A DNA stretch of 64,000 nucleotides from Rhodoferax sp. GW822-FHT02A01 (lineage in GTDB: Bacteria > Pseudomonadota > Gammaproteobacteria > Burkholderiales > Burkholderiaceae_C). Below are positions 1 to 9,111 of the stretch, in pieces (position 1 is the stretch's first letter; every line of letters starts with the position of its first letter). Both the position numbers and the translations under genes were made by a program. The stretch lies in assembly GCF_038784515.1 (NCBI RefSeq), contig NZ_CP152376.1, forward strand, positions 4,526,001 through 4,590,000. The letters are read 5' to 3'. The notes below the pieces were generated by a model. The model was not told the DNA's origin. It ran no database searches and worked only from the letters and a program-made list of their open reading frames with translations.

Positions 1-656
1 TTCTCGAAGAGCAGATCGTCCAGCGCACAGCGCTTGGCCCAGCGCTCCTGTTGCAGCATGGGCTCTTCGTAGAACGCATGCACCGGGCCAATGCACAGCA
101 AGGCAATCGGCTCGGCACCGTCGGGCATGCCCAGCAGCCTGGCCAACGCCAAAGGGTCGAACAAGGAAACCCAACCCACGCCCAGGCCTTCGGCCCGCGC
201 AGCCAGCCAGAGGTTCTGGATGGCACAGGCGGCCGAGGCCAGATCCATCTGCGGCAGCGTGCGCCGCCCGAATACGTGGGCATCGCGCCCGTCGGCCAGG
301 GCCACGGCCCAGACTTCGGCCGCGTCGCGCATGCCTTCCACCTTCAGGCGCATGAAGGCCTCTTCCCGCTCGCCCAATGCGCGCGCGGTTTGCAGCCGCT
401 CGGCCTCCACCAATGCGTGCACCTGCTCGCGCACAGCGGCGTCCGACAGGCGCACAAAGCGCCAGGGCTGCATGAAGCCCACGCTGGGCGCGTGGTGTGC
501 CGCAGTGAGTAATCGGCGCATGATGTCCGGCGCCACTGTGCCACCAGCAAAGTGCCGCATGTCACGCCGCTCAAAGATGGCGCGGTACACCGCACTGCGC
601 TCTGCCGCAGAGAAGTCCGCAGCGGCAACGGCATTGGAAGCGGCGGCGGTGCTCAT
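1..656 (-). CDS. bluB: 5,6-dimethylbenzimidazole synthase BluB (partial, C-terminus off the left edge)
   Basis: Flavin-destructase-type enzyme that converts reduced FMN with oxygen into dimethylbenzimidazole, the lower ligand of cobalamin. Seen: 218 residues of an open nitroreductase-fold frame that runs off the window without a stop. The N-terminal ERRDMRHF motif (about 29-36), APSVGFMQPW (about 56-65) and GLGVGWVSLFDP (about 157-168) are typical of BluB rather than general nitroreductases. The ATG at 656 lies 4 bp after the cobO stop, so it belongs to the B12 operon. The C-terminus cannot be judged. Its oxygen requirement implies that at least part of B12 assembly happens aerobically. Confidence 0.88.
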   Translation of the reverse strand, partial: MSTAAASNAVAAADFSAAERSAVYRAIFERRDMRHFAGGTVAPDIMRRLLTAAHHAPSVGFMQPWRFVRLSDAAVREQVHALVEAERLQTARALGEREEAFMRLKVEGMRDAAEVWAVALADGRDAHVFGRRTLPQMDLASAACAIQNLWLAARAEGLGVGWVSLFDPLALARLLGMPDGAEPIALLCIGPVHAFYEEPMLQQERWAKRCALDDLLFE

Positions 657-660
657 GGCA

Positions 661-1230
661 TCAGTCTTCAATGCCGCGTTGTGCGGGAATGCCGGCCTGG
701 AAGGCGTGCTTGACCAGGGTCATCTCGGTCACGGTATCGGCCAGCGCCACGATCTCAGGCGGGCAGCGGCGGCCGGTCAGCACCACGTGCACATGGGCTG
801 GGCGGTTGCGCAGGGTTTCCAGCACGTCGTCCAGCGGCATCCAGCCATAGATCAACGGATAGGTGATTTCGTCGAGCGTCACCATGAAGTAGTCGCCCCC
901 CAGAATGGCAGCGCGCGCCTTGGCCCAGCCGTCGCGCGCCAATTGCCCAGAGCGCTCCAGGTCCTGGCTCTTCCAACTGAAGCCGTCGCCCAGGCCCTCG
1001 ATGGGAATACCTAGCTGCTCGAACATGCGGTGCTCGCCAAAGCGGGCACTGGGCACTTTCATGAACTGGAATATCTTGACGGGCTTGCCGCGGCCATGCG
1101 CACGCAGTGCCAGCCCGAAGGCCGCGGTGCTCTTGCCCTTGCCGTCGCCGGTGTTGACGATGACGATGCCGCGGCGTTCGCCCTCGGCTTTTTCGTAGGG
1201 CTTCTCGGTGGGCGGGGTTTCAATTTCCAT
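661..1230 (-). CDS. cobO: Cob(I)yrinic acid a,c-diamide adenosyltransferase
   Basis: Transfers the adenosyl group of ATP to the cobalt of corrinoids (CobO/CobA/BtuR family, cytoplasmic). Seen: 189 residues, close to the usual 190-200. A P-loop [10 protein letters not shown] (about 26-35) sits near the N-terminus, with the family stretch [14 protein letters not shown] in the middle and [15 protein letters not shown] near the C-terminus. Its start overlaps the end of btuD by 11 bp and its stop is 4 bp before bluB. Its position among uptake genes suits adenosylation of imported corrinoid. Assignment is secure; only the E. coli-style name is a choice. Confidence 0.95.
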   Translation of the reverse strand: MEIETPPTEKPYEKAEGERRGIVIVNTGDGKGKSTAAFGLALRAHGRGKPVKIFQFMKVPSARFGEHRMFEQLGIPIEGLGDGFSWKSQDLERSGQLARDGWAKARAAILGGDYFMVTLDEITYPLIYGWMPLDDVLETLRNRPAHVHVVLTGRRCPPEIVALADTVTEMTLVKHAFQAGIPAQRGIED

Positions 1231-2044
1231 GGCTATCCTGGCGTATCAGTTGGGGCAATGACACCCATTGCCCGTTCAGGGCATGGATGGCGATGCGGTT
1301 GTCAAACGCCGCGCACAGAGCGCGGTGGGTATCCGGGTCGGCCGTGGCGCCATGGTGGGTCACACGCCCATCGCGCATCACCACCAGCCGGTTGGCATGC
1401 AGGGCAATGGTGATCTCGTGCAGCACACTCACCACCGTCGTGCCGTGGGCCAGCAAAGCCTCCACGACGCAGAGCCAATCGGCCTGGTGCGGCGGGTCCA
1501 GATTGGCCAATGGTTCATCCATGAGCAGCACCTGGGCTTCCACGGCCAGAGCCCGGGCCAACAGCACGCGCTGGCGCTCTCCGCCCGAGAGCTGGCCCAG
1601 GGCGCGATGGCGCCAGTCCCAGGCCTGGGTGTAGCGCAGGGCGCGCTCCACCGCCGCGCGGTCTTCGTCGCTGGGCGGTGCCAGCCAGGCCTGGTGCGGC
1701 AGGCGGCCCAGCATGACCACATCCCACACTGTGAGGTCATCGGCACTGGATTCGTTCTGCCCCAGCCAGGCAAGCTGCTGCGCACGCAAACGGTGGTGCA
1801 CCTGCTGTATCGGTCGGCCCAGCAGCGACACTGTGCCCTGGTGCGGCAACACGCCTGCCAAGGCCTTGAGCAAGGTGGACTTGCCCGCGCCGTTGGGCCC
1901 CAGGATGCTGGTCCATTGGCCTTGCGCAATGTCCAGGTCAATGTCGTGCAGCACAGCCCGGCCACCCAGGCTTGCGTTGAGCCCATGGGCGCTCAGTGCC
2001 ACGCCGGTGTCTATGGCGGGTGCTCTGGTAACGGTTTGCTTCAT
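1220..2044 (-). CDS. btuD: Cobalamin ABC transporter ATP-binding protein
   Basis: ATPase of a FecCD/BtuCD-type importer that drives corrinoid uptake across the inner membrane. Seen: 274 residues with Walker [10 protein letters not shown] (about 49-57), signature LSGGERQRV (about 155) and Walker [13 protein letters not shown] (about 175). The start overlaps the btuC stop by 4 bp (ATGA), so the two are probably translationally coupled. The substrate assignment rests on neighbours (btuB, btuF, cob genes and the upstream riboswitch), because the ATPase itself resembles iron-siderophore ATPases equally well. Confidence 0.92.
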   Translation of the reverse strand: MKQTVTRAPAIDTGVALSAHGLNASLGGRAVLHDIDLDIAQGQWTSILGPNGAGKSTLLKALAGVLPHQGTVSLLGRPIQQVHHRLRAQQLAWLGQNESSADDLTVWDVVMLGRLPHQAWLAPPSDEDRAAVERALRYTQAWDWRHRALGQLSGGERQRVLLARALAVEAQVLLMDEPLANLDPPHQADWLCVVEALLAHGTTVVSVLHEITIALHANRLVVMRDGRVTHHGATADPDTHRALCAAFDNRIAIHALNGQWVSLPQLIRQDSHGN

Positions 2045-3129
2045 GCGCTACGACCTCCCAGCGCATGGCTGCCACTGCCCCGGTGCATCAGCCACAGCAA
2101 ATAGCCGCCGCCCAACACTGCGGTCAATGCGCCCACGGGCAGCTCTTGCGGGGCAATCAGCCAGCGTGCCAACAGGTCGGCACCTCCCAGCAGCACCGCC
2201 CCCATGGCGCTGGCCAGCAGCATGAGCTGGCGGTGCGGCACCTTGACCATGGCGCGTACCAGATGTGGAGCGGCCAGACCTACAAAGGCAATCAGCCCGG
2301 TCTGGGCCACCGCAGTGCCGGTGGCCAACGCCAGCACTGCCACCAGCGCAGCGCGCAACGGGCCAATGGGCAAACCCAGCGTGTGCGCAGTCGTCTCGCC
2401 CAGGCTCAGGCCATCCAGTACCCGCGCCAGGGCCCAGGCCGCGACTACACAAACCACCCAAATCCCCGTCATCAAAAAGCAGGACGGCCAGCCAATGAAA
2501 CTGGTGGAGCCCAGCAGAAATGCCTGCATGGCCTGCAGGGAGTCCGGCGAAAACAGCAACACCAGCGAAGTCACCGCCCCCAGCACCACACCCACGATCA
2601 CACCGGCCAGCAGCAAGCGCAGCGTGTGCTGCACACCGCGCGCCAGCGCCAGCGTCAGCAACACCGCTGCCACGGCGCCACCAAATGCGGCACCGGTCAG
2701 GCCCAGGCGCACCCAGATGCTGCTGGAAAACACGCTGACGGCGCCACCGCCGTCACTCATCATGCTGCCGCCCACCATGCCCGCTGCGCCGCCCATGCTG
2801 GCCAGGGCCAGGGCCACGCCCAGCGAGGCGCCGGATGCGCTGCCCAACAGATAGGGATCAGCCAGCGGGTTGCGAAACAGGCCTTGCGCCAGCGCCCCGG
2901 CCAGGCCCAGCAAGGCACCTGCAGCCAGTGCCCCCACGGTGCGCGGCATGCGGATGTCCCAGACGATCTGGTGAGCCATGGCACGCTCCACCTCACCGGA
3001 CTGCGAACCCCACAAAGTACCTACGGTGTTCTCAAACCCGGCGCTGCCAATGCACAGGCCCAGCAGCACCATGGCTACACACACCACCACGGCCAGTGCG
3101 ATCAGCCAGCCGGTGGAGGAGGCTTTCAC
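2041..3129 (-). CDS. btuC: Cobalamin ABC transporter permease (FecCD family)
   Basis: Inner-membrane permease that forms the translocation path with BtuD. Seen: 362 residues, very hydrophobic throughout with about nine or ten predicted membrane segments. It carries FecCD landmarks such as RMPRTVGALAAGALLGLAGA near residue 58-77 and GLAAPHLVRAMVK in the C-terminal third, which corresponds to the coupling-helix region. A glycine/serine-rich stretch around 120-133 is slightly longer than in E. coli BtuC. The start overlaps btuF by 4 bp (ATGA). Substrate is inferred from the locus. Confidence 0.93.
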   Translation of the reverse strand: MKASSTGWLIALAVVVCVAMVLLGLCIGSAGFENTVGTLWGSQSGEVERAMAHQIVWDIRMPRTVGALAAGALLGLAGALAQGLFRNPLADPYLLGSASGASLGVALALASMGGAAGMVGGSMMSDGGGAVSVFSSSIWVRLGLTGAAFGGAVAAVLLTLALARGVQHTLRLLLAGVIVGVVLGAVTSLVLLFSPDSLQAMQAFLLGSTSFIGWPSCFLMTGIWVVCVVAAWALARVLDGLSLGETTAHTLGLPIGPLRAALVAVLALATGTAVAQTGLIAFVGLAAPHLVRAMVKVPHRQLMLLASAMGAVLLGGADLLARWLIAPQELPVGALTAVLGGGYLLWLMHRGSGSHALGGRSA

Positions 3130-4034
3130 TTGCGCACCTCGGTCTTGGCTGCGGCAGGCGCCTTATCGCTCAAGCAACGCGCCAGAATGCGCGCACTCTC
3201 AGCCATGCGGGGCCCGGGGCGCACCAGCACGTCAGACTCTTCCGACGGAAACACGCACACATGCTTCTCGCGGATGGCGCGGATGTTGCTCCAGCCGGGA
3301 CGCTGCTCCATGCCTTCCAGATTGGCCTGCCCGACCATGATCAGGTCCGGGTTCTCGCGCACTACCAGCTCCGGGTTGATCTTGGGGAAAGGGCCGAGCT
3401 TGGCCGGCAGGATGTTCTTCACACCCAGCCGGGTCAGTATTTCACCAATGAACGAGGACTCGCCCGCGCCATAGGGGCCGCTGTTGACCTCGAAGTAGAT
3501 GCGGGTACCCCGCACCTGGGGCGGCAGGGACTGCGCCGCCGCCGACACTCCGGCGTCGATCTCGCGCCAGATCTTCTGCGCATCGCCTACGCCCAGCAGC
3601 TGGCCCAGCTTGCCGATCACGCGCTGCACGTCCGCATGGGTCTTGGGCTCCAGGGCAAACACCGGAATACCGAGCGCGGCCAGCCGCATGGCAGAGCGTG
3701 ACGACAAGGCGACCAGCACCACGTCGGGCCGCAAGGCCACGATGGCCTCGATATTGGGATCCATGCCACCGCCCACTTGCGGCAATTTGGTCACGCTCTC
3801 GGGATAGTTGGAATACCGGTCCACGCCCACCAGCCGTTGGCATTGGCCCAGGGCGCACACGGTTTCGGTCAATGATGGCAACAGGCTGACGATGCGCTGC
3901 GGGCTGCGCTCCAGCGTAATGGTAGTACCGCGGTCATCCGTGACCTGCACGGTAGCGCGTGCCGCACCTGCCAGCATCCAACCCGTGACCAGCACAGTCA
4001 GACCGCGTGCCAACCGGAGGATCAGGGAACGCAT
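3126..4034 (-). CDS. btuF: Periplasmic cobalamin-binding protein
   Basis: Captures corrinoid in the periplasm and delivers it to BtuCD. The ATG at 4034 is chosen because it opens a clean signal peptide (MRSLILRLARGLTVLVTGWM, cleavage after the ARA near residue 27). A longer upstream frame would bury it. Seen: 302 residues of class III binding-protein fold, with RIVSLLPSLTETVCALG at the N-lobe, GVDRYSNYP, and paired acidic Glu residues in GAGESSFIGE that may contact the permease. Overlaps cobU by 13 bp and btuC by 4 bp. Confidence 0.92.
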   Translation of the reverse strand: MRSLILRLARGLTVLVTGWMLAGAARATVQVTDDRGTTITLERSPQRIVSLLPSLTETVCALGQCQRLVGVDRYSNYPESVTKLPQVGGGMDPNIEAIVALRPDVVLVALSSRSAMRLAALGIPVFALEPKTHADVQRVIGKLGQLLGVGDAQKIWREIDAGVSAAAQSLPPQVRGTRIYFEVNSGPYGAGESSFIGEILTRLGVKNILPAKLGPFPKINPELVVRENPDLIMVGQANLEGMEQRPGWSNIRAIREKHVCVFPSEESDVLVRPGPRMAESARILARCLSDKAPAAAKTEVRK

Positions 4035-4639
4035 GGAGTGTCTTTCAAAGTCAAAGGCAGGCCCGCGGCCATCAGGGTAACGCGCTTGCATTCCCGTGCC
4101 ACCTCCTGGTTGAGCCGACCCAGCGCATCGACAAAGGAGCGCACCTGCGCACCCATGGGAATGACGCCCAGCCCGATTTCATTACCTACCAGTACGACCG
4201 GCCCTTTGGCTTGTGCAATAGCCGCCAGCAGATTCGCGATGTGGCGCTCTTCCGCCTGCGCATCGTGGTCCGCTTGCACGTCGCCATGGCCCACAGCGGC
4301 TTCATTCGCCGTGGGCGGCATGCGCAGATTGGTCAGCCACAAGGTGAGGCAATCCACCACGACCAGCGTTTGTGGTTGCGCCTGTTGCGCCAGCGCCTCA
4401 GCCAGATTCACAGGCTCCTCCACGGTGCGCATGCCGGGCACGCGCGCCGCGCGGTCGGCCTGGTGGCGCGCAATGCGCTGCTGCATTTCTGCGTCCCAGG
4501 GTTGCGCTGTGGCAATCAAAACTGCCTGGTGGGCAGGATCGGCATCCAGCCACTGGCGGGCCAGCATTTCGGCACGGCGCGACTTGCCACTGCGCTGGCC
4601 GCCCAGAATCAGCTCACTGTGTGCAATACCTTCGCTCAT
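4022..4639 (-). CDS. cobU: Adenosylcobinamide kinase / adenosylcobinamide-phosphate guanylyltransferase
   Basis: Bifunctional enzyme of nucleotide-loop assembly: phosphorylates adenosylcobinamide and then transfers GMP to it. The ATG at 4639 gives 205 residues, a typical length. Seen: P-loop GGQRSGKS near residue 14-21, VVVDCLTLWLTNL, and the C-terminal VGNEIGLGVIP...GRLNQEVA motif of CobU/CobP. The ATG overlaps the stop of the upstream binding-protein-like gene by 4 bp. Its presence shows that the organism can salvage cobinamide as well as intact cobalamin. Confidence 0.95.
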   Translation of the reverse strand: MSEGIAHSELILGGQRSGKSRRAEMLARQWLDADPAHQAVLIATAQPWDAEMQQRIARHQADRAARVPGMRTVEEPVNLAEALAQQAQPQTLVVVDCLTLWLTNLRMPPTANEAAVGHGDVQADHDAQAEERHIANLLAAIAQAKGPVVLVGNEIGLGVIPMGAQVRSFVDALGRLNQEVARECKRVTLMAAGLPLTLKDTPCVP

Positions 4640-5487
4640 CCGCGCATGCGCTCCTGCAAATCGGCATCCATCCAGGCCAGGATGTGCCGGTGGATTTTCT
4701 GCACGCCATCCGTCAGCGCGGCCGGGCCGGGCTGCAGGATGTCGGGCGACTTGATTTCGAACAATTGTCCGCCGCTCACGGCCGGGGTACCCGCCCAACC
4801 CTCGCGCGCAGCCACATTGTCAGGCCGGAACTTCTTGCCGCACCAGGAGCCAAAGATGATGTCTGGGCTGCGACGCACGATTTCTGCACCATCGGCAATG
4901 ATGCGGTTCTTGCCCAGTGGCTCCAACGCCAGTTCGGCAAAGCAGTCGTCGCCACCGGCGATGCCGATCAGCTCCGACACCCAGCGGATGGCACTGATGT
5001 GCGGCGTGTCCCATTCCTCGAAGAACACTTTGGGTCGTCGCGCGCCCTGCGCCAGGCGCTCAGCCACAGTGTGCTGCATGGCCTGCAGATCGACTTGCAT
5101 GGCGTGGATGCGCTGCAGCCCCTGTTCGGACTGACCGACCATGGCAGCCACCTGGAACAGCATGGAAAAGATTTCGGACACACTGCGCTGGTTGAAGATG
5201 GTGACCTGCACACCCTGGCGTACCAGTGCCGATGCAATGTCGGCCTGTAGGTCCGAAAAGCCGAATACGCAGTCCGGCTTCAGCTCCAGAATCTTGTCAA
5301 TCTTGGCGCTCAGAAAAGCGCTGACCTTGGGTTTTTCCTCACGCGCGCGGCGCGGACGCACGGTGTAGCCAGAGATGCCCACGATGCGCTGCTCCTGCCC
5401 CAGCAGATACAGCCATTCGGTAGTCTCCTCGGTCAGGCAGACGATGCGCTGTGGCCCCAGGGCAAAGTCCAACGGGGTCGCGCTCAT
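4636..5487 (-). CDS. Periplasmic-binding-protein-like corrinoid protein without a signal peptide
   Basis: Related to the BtuF/FhuD-type binding fold (LGPQRIVCLTEETTEWLYLLG near the N-terminus, GISGYTVRP, LKPDCVFGFSDLQADIASALVRQG) and 283 residues long from the ATG at 5487. That start overlaps the cobB stop by 4 bp. No hydrophobic signal segment precedes the domain, and the frame further upstream is not signal-like, so a cytoplasmic location is expected. It sits between cobB and cobU and differs from the secreted BtuF two genes downstream. Possible roles, inferred only: intracellular corrinoid binding or hand-over to CobO/CobU. Biochemical function is unknown to me. Confidence 0.8.
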   Translation of the reverse strand: MSATPLDFALGPQRIVCLTEETTEWLYLLGQEQRIVGISGYTVRPRRAREEKPKVSAFLSAKIDKILELKPDCVFGFSDLQADIASALVRQGVQVTIFNQRSVSEIFSMLFQVAAMVGQSEQGLQRIHAMQVDLQAMQHTVAERLAQGARRPKVFFEEWDTPHISAIRWVSELIGIAGGDDCFAELALEPLGKNRIIADGAEIVRRSPDIIFGSWCGKKFRPDNVAAREGWAGTPAVSGGQLFEIKSPDILQPGPAALTDGVQKIHRHILAWMDADLQERMRG

Positions 5488-6821
5488 GTGACCTCCCCCG
5501 TCGGCAGGAACAGCGATGCCGCGGCCGTCGGTGACGAGGGGAACCATGCATGGAAGTAGCTGGCGCGCACCGCACCCTGCTGCCACAGCGCCTCTCCGGC
5601 CTGAGGCGATGGCTCGGTTTGCGGGCGTGCAGTACGTGCCACGGGCTGCAGCGTGGTCTCTGTAGTGGAGTAGTGAAAGGTATGGCCGCGCAGCAAGCCG
5701 GTGGCCAGTTCAAGCTGCTGCGGGCCCAAGGCCGCCAGACGCGTATGCATGGTGACTTCTCCAGGCAGCAGGCCCCAAAGCGCGTGGGTTTGGCCGTCCG
5801 TGGTCACCAGCGTCTCAAACAGCGCCATCATGCCGCCGCATTCGGCCCACACCGGTTTGGCCGCCGCGATGTGTTGGGCCAGGCTGCTGCGGGTTTGCGC
5901 ACTTCCAGCGATGCGGTCGGCGTGCAACTCCGGATAGCCACCGGGCAGCCACACGGCGTCGCAATCGGGCACCGCTTCATTGGCCAATGGCGAGAAGAAG
6001 CGCAGCGTTGCGCCCATGGACTGCAGGCAATCCAGGTTGGCTGTGTAGATAAAGCAGAACGCTGCATCGCGCGCGATGGCAATGGTCTTGCCCGCCAGCA
6101 ACGCGGGCACTGCACGGGCGTCGTGCAGCAGAGGGAACTCGGTATCCCAGCGCCGCAGGTCCTGCAGGCTCATCTGCCCCAGTGGCGTGTCCTGCAGCGC
6201 GTCTGCCGCAGCATCCAGCCGGGCCATGGCATCAGGCACTTCGCTGGCCACCGTGAGACCGAGGTGGCGCTCCGGCAGCGTCATATCGGCATTGCGCATG
6301 ACCGCGCCCAGCCAGTTGCGGGCCTCGGGAATGGCGTTGCGCAGCATGTAGGCGTGGCCCGTGCTGGCAACGCGATTGGCCAGTACGCCTGCCCATGGCA
6401 AGTCCTTGCGGTAGTGCTGCAGACCAAACGCCAGTGCGCCAAAAGTACCTGCCATGGCGGAAGCATCCACCACGGCCAGCACATGCAAACCAAAGCGCTG
6501 CGCCAGATCGGCCGCACTGGGCTCACCGTCGTACAGACCCATGACACCTTCGACGATGATCAGATCGGCCTCATGTGCCGCCGCCGTCAGCCGCGCCTGG
6601 CAATCCTCCTCACCTGTCATCCACAAATCGAGCTGGTAGACCGGCGCCCCGCTGGCCAGTGTGTGCCAGTAGGGATCAAGAAAATCAGGCCCGCATTTGA
6701 AAACCCGTACCCGCCGCCCCTGCCGCGCATGCAGACGCGCCAGGGCCGAGGTGATGGTGGTCTTGCCCTGGCCCGAGGCCGGGGCGGCAACCAGGATGGC
6801 GGGGCAGCGGGTAGAAGGCAT
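5484..6821 (-). CDS. cobB: Cobyrinate a,c-diamide synthase
   Basis: ATP- and glutamine-dependent amidation of the a and c side chains of the corrin ring (CobB/CbiA, cytoplasmic). The ATG at 6821 overlaps the btuB stop by one base (TGATG). Seen: 445 residues; N-terminal dethiobiotin-synthetase-like domain with P-loop APASGQGKTT (13-22) and EGVMGLYDG (about 91-99); C-terminal class I glutamine amidotransferase domain with the nucleophile in AECGGM (Cys about 328). Next to the uptake genes it suggests the cell reworks incomplete corrinoids. Confidence 0.94.
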   Translation of the reverse strand: MPSTRCPAILVAAPASGQGKTTITSALARLHARQGRRVRVFKCGPDFLDPYWHTLASGAPVYQLDLWMTGEEDCQARLTAAAHEADLIIVEGVMGLYDGEPSAADLAQRFGLHVLAVVDASAMAGTFGALAFGLQHYRKDLPWAGVLANRVASTGHAYMLRNAIPEARNWLGAVMRNADMTLPERHLGLTVASEVPDAMARLDAAADALQDTPLGQMSLQDLRRWDTEFPLLHDARAVPALLAGKTIAIARDAAFCFIYTANLDCLQSMGATLRFFSPLANEAVPDCDAVWLPGGYPELHADRIAGSAQTRSSLAQHIAAAKPVWAECGGMMALFETLVTTDGQTHALWGLLPGEVTMHTRLAALGPQQLELATGLLRGHTFHYSTTETTLQPVARTARPQTEPSPQAGEALWQQGAVRASYFHAWFPSSPTAAASLFLPTGEVT

Positions 6822-8770
6822 CAAAACTTCAGCTTCGCAGTTGCAGTGACGGCACGACCTGCTTCCGGATAGATGGAAGTCGTCACGCCAGCGGCGGTAC
6901 AACCATAGGCCTGGGTGTAGTACTTGGTATCTCCCAGGTTGCTGACGCCCAAAGCAAACTCAGCCGACTTCATGGAGTAGGAGTAACGCGCGTCGACCGT
7001 GGTGTACGACGGCATGGTGCACTTGTTGGCAAAGTCGGGGCTTTGCGACGAAACCCAGTTGACACCAAAGTTCAACAGATGGCCGGCCGCAACCTTCCAG
7101 TCCAGGCCCAGACCGGCGGTATGTGCAGGCACCAGGGCAACGTCCTTGTCGGCGTACTGGCCGGACACAAAACGGGCCTGGCGCGCTGCCGCATTCACGC
7201 GCAGTGCGACGGATGTGCTGATATCGTGACGGCCTTCAAACTCGACGCCTTCCCTGCGGGTGGGATCAAAATTGACATTGGCGCCGTCGTAGCCAAATAC
7301 GGAATTGGGTCCGATGGCGGTGCCGTCGTAGCCGATCTCGTTGTTCAGATCGCTGCGGTACCAACGCAGTTCCGCGCGGCCCTTGGCATATTGCCAACGC
7401 GCACCCAGTTCCACGTCTTTGGAGGTCTGTGGCTTGAGTGAAGTGCCGGGAGTCACAAAATTGATCTCGTCCACGTTGGCAAAGCGAAAGCTCTGGCCCG
7501 TACGGCCATAGACGTGAACGCCCTGCCCCAGATCCTGCGTGAGCCCCACATCCCAGGCAGTTTGCGAGTCATCCACGCCCGTGGCAACCCCGTCGCGTGT
7601 CTTCTTGACAGTCTCATTGCGCACGCCCAGGCTCAGCCGCGTTCCCGAGGGCAGGTAACTTATATCGTCGGTAATGTAGATGGCGTTGGACTGCGATCTG
7701 GCTTTGGATGGGGCGAGATCGTCGTACTTCCAGTCGCCCATGTCCGCACCCACGGTGAAGACATTGGCAAACGTCTCACCCTTGCGTTCGTTGCGCGCAC
7801 GCAGGTTGGCACTTATGGCGTCCACATTTGCATCGGAGTAGTAACTCGGGCTGTAGTAGGCCTGCTTCTTGTTGCGCTCGCCATAGTCAAACCCCAGCTT
7901 CCAGTCCTCCAGGATGGCTTCTGCAAACACACCATAGACCTCGCTCTTGATCTGACCATAGTTCACCATGGACTTTGCAGTGTGCGGATCGGCGTCATAT
8001 TGGGCCGCCGTGAGTGATCCTGGCAATCCGCTGTGCAACAGGTTGCGCGCAGCCTGGGCTCCCACACGCAACCAGTCGTTGGACCATTGCACCGTAGCGT
8101 CCAGATTGTTGTTGGTGGACGCAAAATTGTCCCGGTGACCGTCGGATTTGCGCTCGGAGCCCGCTACATCCAGCGAAACGGCTCCAGCCGCCACCGTTGC
8201 GCTGGTACGAAGTTCCTGCAACCCATAGCTGCCCGTGGATGCGGATACCACTGCCGCATTGTGACGCTCCACGCCCTGGCCTGCCTTGGTGCTGATCAGA
8301 ATGGCGCCGCCGGTTGCGCCTTCGCCGTACATCACGGCCGCATTGCCCCGGATGACCTCGATTCTTTGCACGGACTCAATCGGGATGATTCCCATATTGG
8401 TTCCCGACAGATCCTGTTCGTTGAGTCTGCGTCCATCCAAGATCACAACCTGGTTGCTGTCCGACGTCTGACCGAAACCACGCAGATCAACAGCGTAATT
8501 GTTGCCACCGCTGGTGTCCAGACGCCCGGGCACGCCCAGAATCTTCATGATGGCCTCGCTCACCGAGGTGGCTCCGGATGCTTCGATTTCCTGGGCGGTG
8601 ATCACGCTCACTCCATAGGGAAGTGCATCCACCGATTCCGAAAAGCGGCTGGCAGTGACGACCACTTCCCTGAGAAGGTTGACGGATTGCGCCTCTGCGC
8701 CCATGGAATACGCTGCACACAGGGCAACACCAAGCACGCTGACACGTGCACCCAAAACTCTAGACTTCAT
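6821..8770 (-). CDS. btuB: TonB-dependent cobalamin receptor
   Basis: Outer-membrane beta-barrel importing cobalamin with TonB energy. The ATG at 8770 opens a signal peptide ending AEA-Q near residue 27. A TonB box REVVVTASR follows (about 33-41), then a plug domain (VDLRGFGQTSDSNQVVILDG) and a barrel ending in phenylalanine (TAKLKF), as outer-membrane proteins do. 649 residues, similar to BtuB. It is the first gene after the cobalamin riboswitch, which strongly supports the substrate. A longer upstream start would translate the riboswitch expression platform and is unlikely. Confidence 0.94.
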   Translation of the reverse strand: MKSRVLGARVSVLGVALCAAYSMGAEAQSVNLLREVVVTASRFSESVDALPYGVSVITAQEIEASGATSVSEAIMKILGVPGRLDTSGGNNYAVDLRGFGQTSDSNQVVILDGRRLNEQDLSGTNMGIIPIESVQRIEVIRGNAAVMYGEGATGGAILISTKAGQGVERHNAAVVSASTGSYGLQELRTSATVAAGAVSLDVAGSERKSDGHRDNFASTNNNLDATVQWSNDWLRVGAQAARNLLHSGLPGSLTAAQYDADPHTAKSMVNYGQIKSEVYGVFAEAILEDWKLGFDYGERNKKQAYYSPSYYSDANVDAISANLRARNERKGETFANVFTVGADMGDWKYDDLAPSKARSQSNAIYITDDISYLPSGTRLSLGVRNETVKKTRDGVATGVDDSQTAWDVGLTQDLGQGVHVYGRTGQSFRFANVDEINFVTPGTSLKPQTSKDVELGARWQYAKGRAELRWYRSDLNNEIGYDGTAIGPNSVFGYDGANVNFDPTRREGVEFEGRHDISTSVALRVNAAARQARFVSGQYADKDVALVPAHTAGLGLDWKVAAGHLLNFGVNWVSSQSPDFANKCTMPSYTTVDARYSYSMKSAEFALGVSNLGDTKYYTQAYGCTAAGVTTSIYPEAGRAVTATAKLKF

Positions 8771-8856
8771 ATTGAAAACAACCCGACTGAATACCCTTGC
8801 TGTCTTCCCCGACGGCGTATGGGCGTAAAAGGTCGCACCAACGTGCAACCACCTGG

Positions 8857-9062
8857 TTGGCCGGTATCCGGGCTGATGGAACGACCCTCATCGCCTTCCC
8901 GGACACGTGTTCAAGTGTCCAGTGGCTGTGATGAAAGCTGCGTCGGAGGACGCGTCCACTTACCGTTGCGGGGGCAGCGCAGGTTAGGCTGACCTGAATA
9001 GGTCCGGCCCTCCTGCTTCCCGTTGAACTGCGGCGTGTGAACCACACCGCGAGCACCAACGA
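8857..9062 (-). promoter_or_regulatory. Cobalamin riboswitch
   Basis: Read on the minus strand, the leader shows the ordered blocks of an adenosylcobalamin riboswitch: GTTGGTGCTCGC at the 5' end, GGGAAGCAGG, CTGCCCCCGCAACGGTAAG, the B12-box core GCCACTGG, and GGGAAGGCGATGAGGG near the 3' end. About 90 nt separate it from the btuB ATG, room for an expression platform; CCAACCAGGTGGTTG just 3' of the aptamer can form a small hairpin. No U-tract follows that hairpin, so translational control is somewhat more likely. It probably controls the whole nine-gene operon. Confidence 0.93.
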
Positions 9063-9096
9063 AAGCATTTTAGCCTGAGGCCCTCGCGCCAAACCC

Positions 9097-9102
9097 TACA
9101 AT
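9097..9102 (+). promoter_or_regulatory. -10-like element before the zapA-linked gene
   Basis: TACAAT lies 10 bp before the ATG at 9112. No good -35 hexamer is visible at 16-18 bp. If used, the transcript would start a few bases before the ATG at 9112, making it nearly leaderless, or leave about 24 nt before the ATG at 9133. Weak evidence. Confidence 0.3.
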
Positions 9103-9111
9103 GCGACTTCT

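Noticed and set aside
2065..3474. 469-codon open frame opposite btuC and btuF
   Set aside because: Low-complexity Gln/His/Arg-rich product typical of a shadow; the minus-strand genes are well supported.
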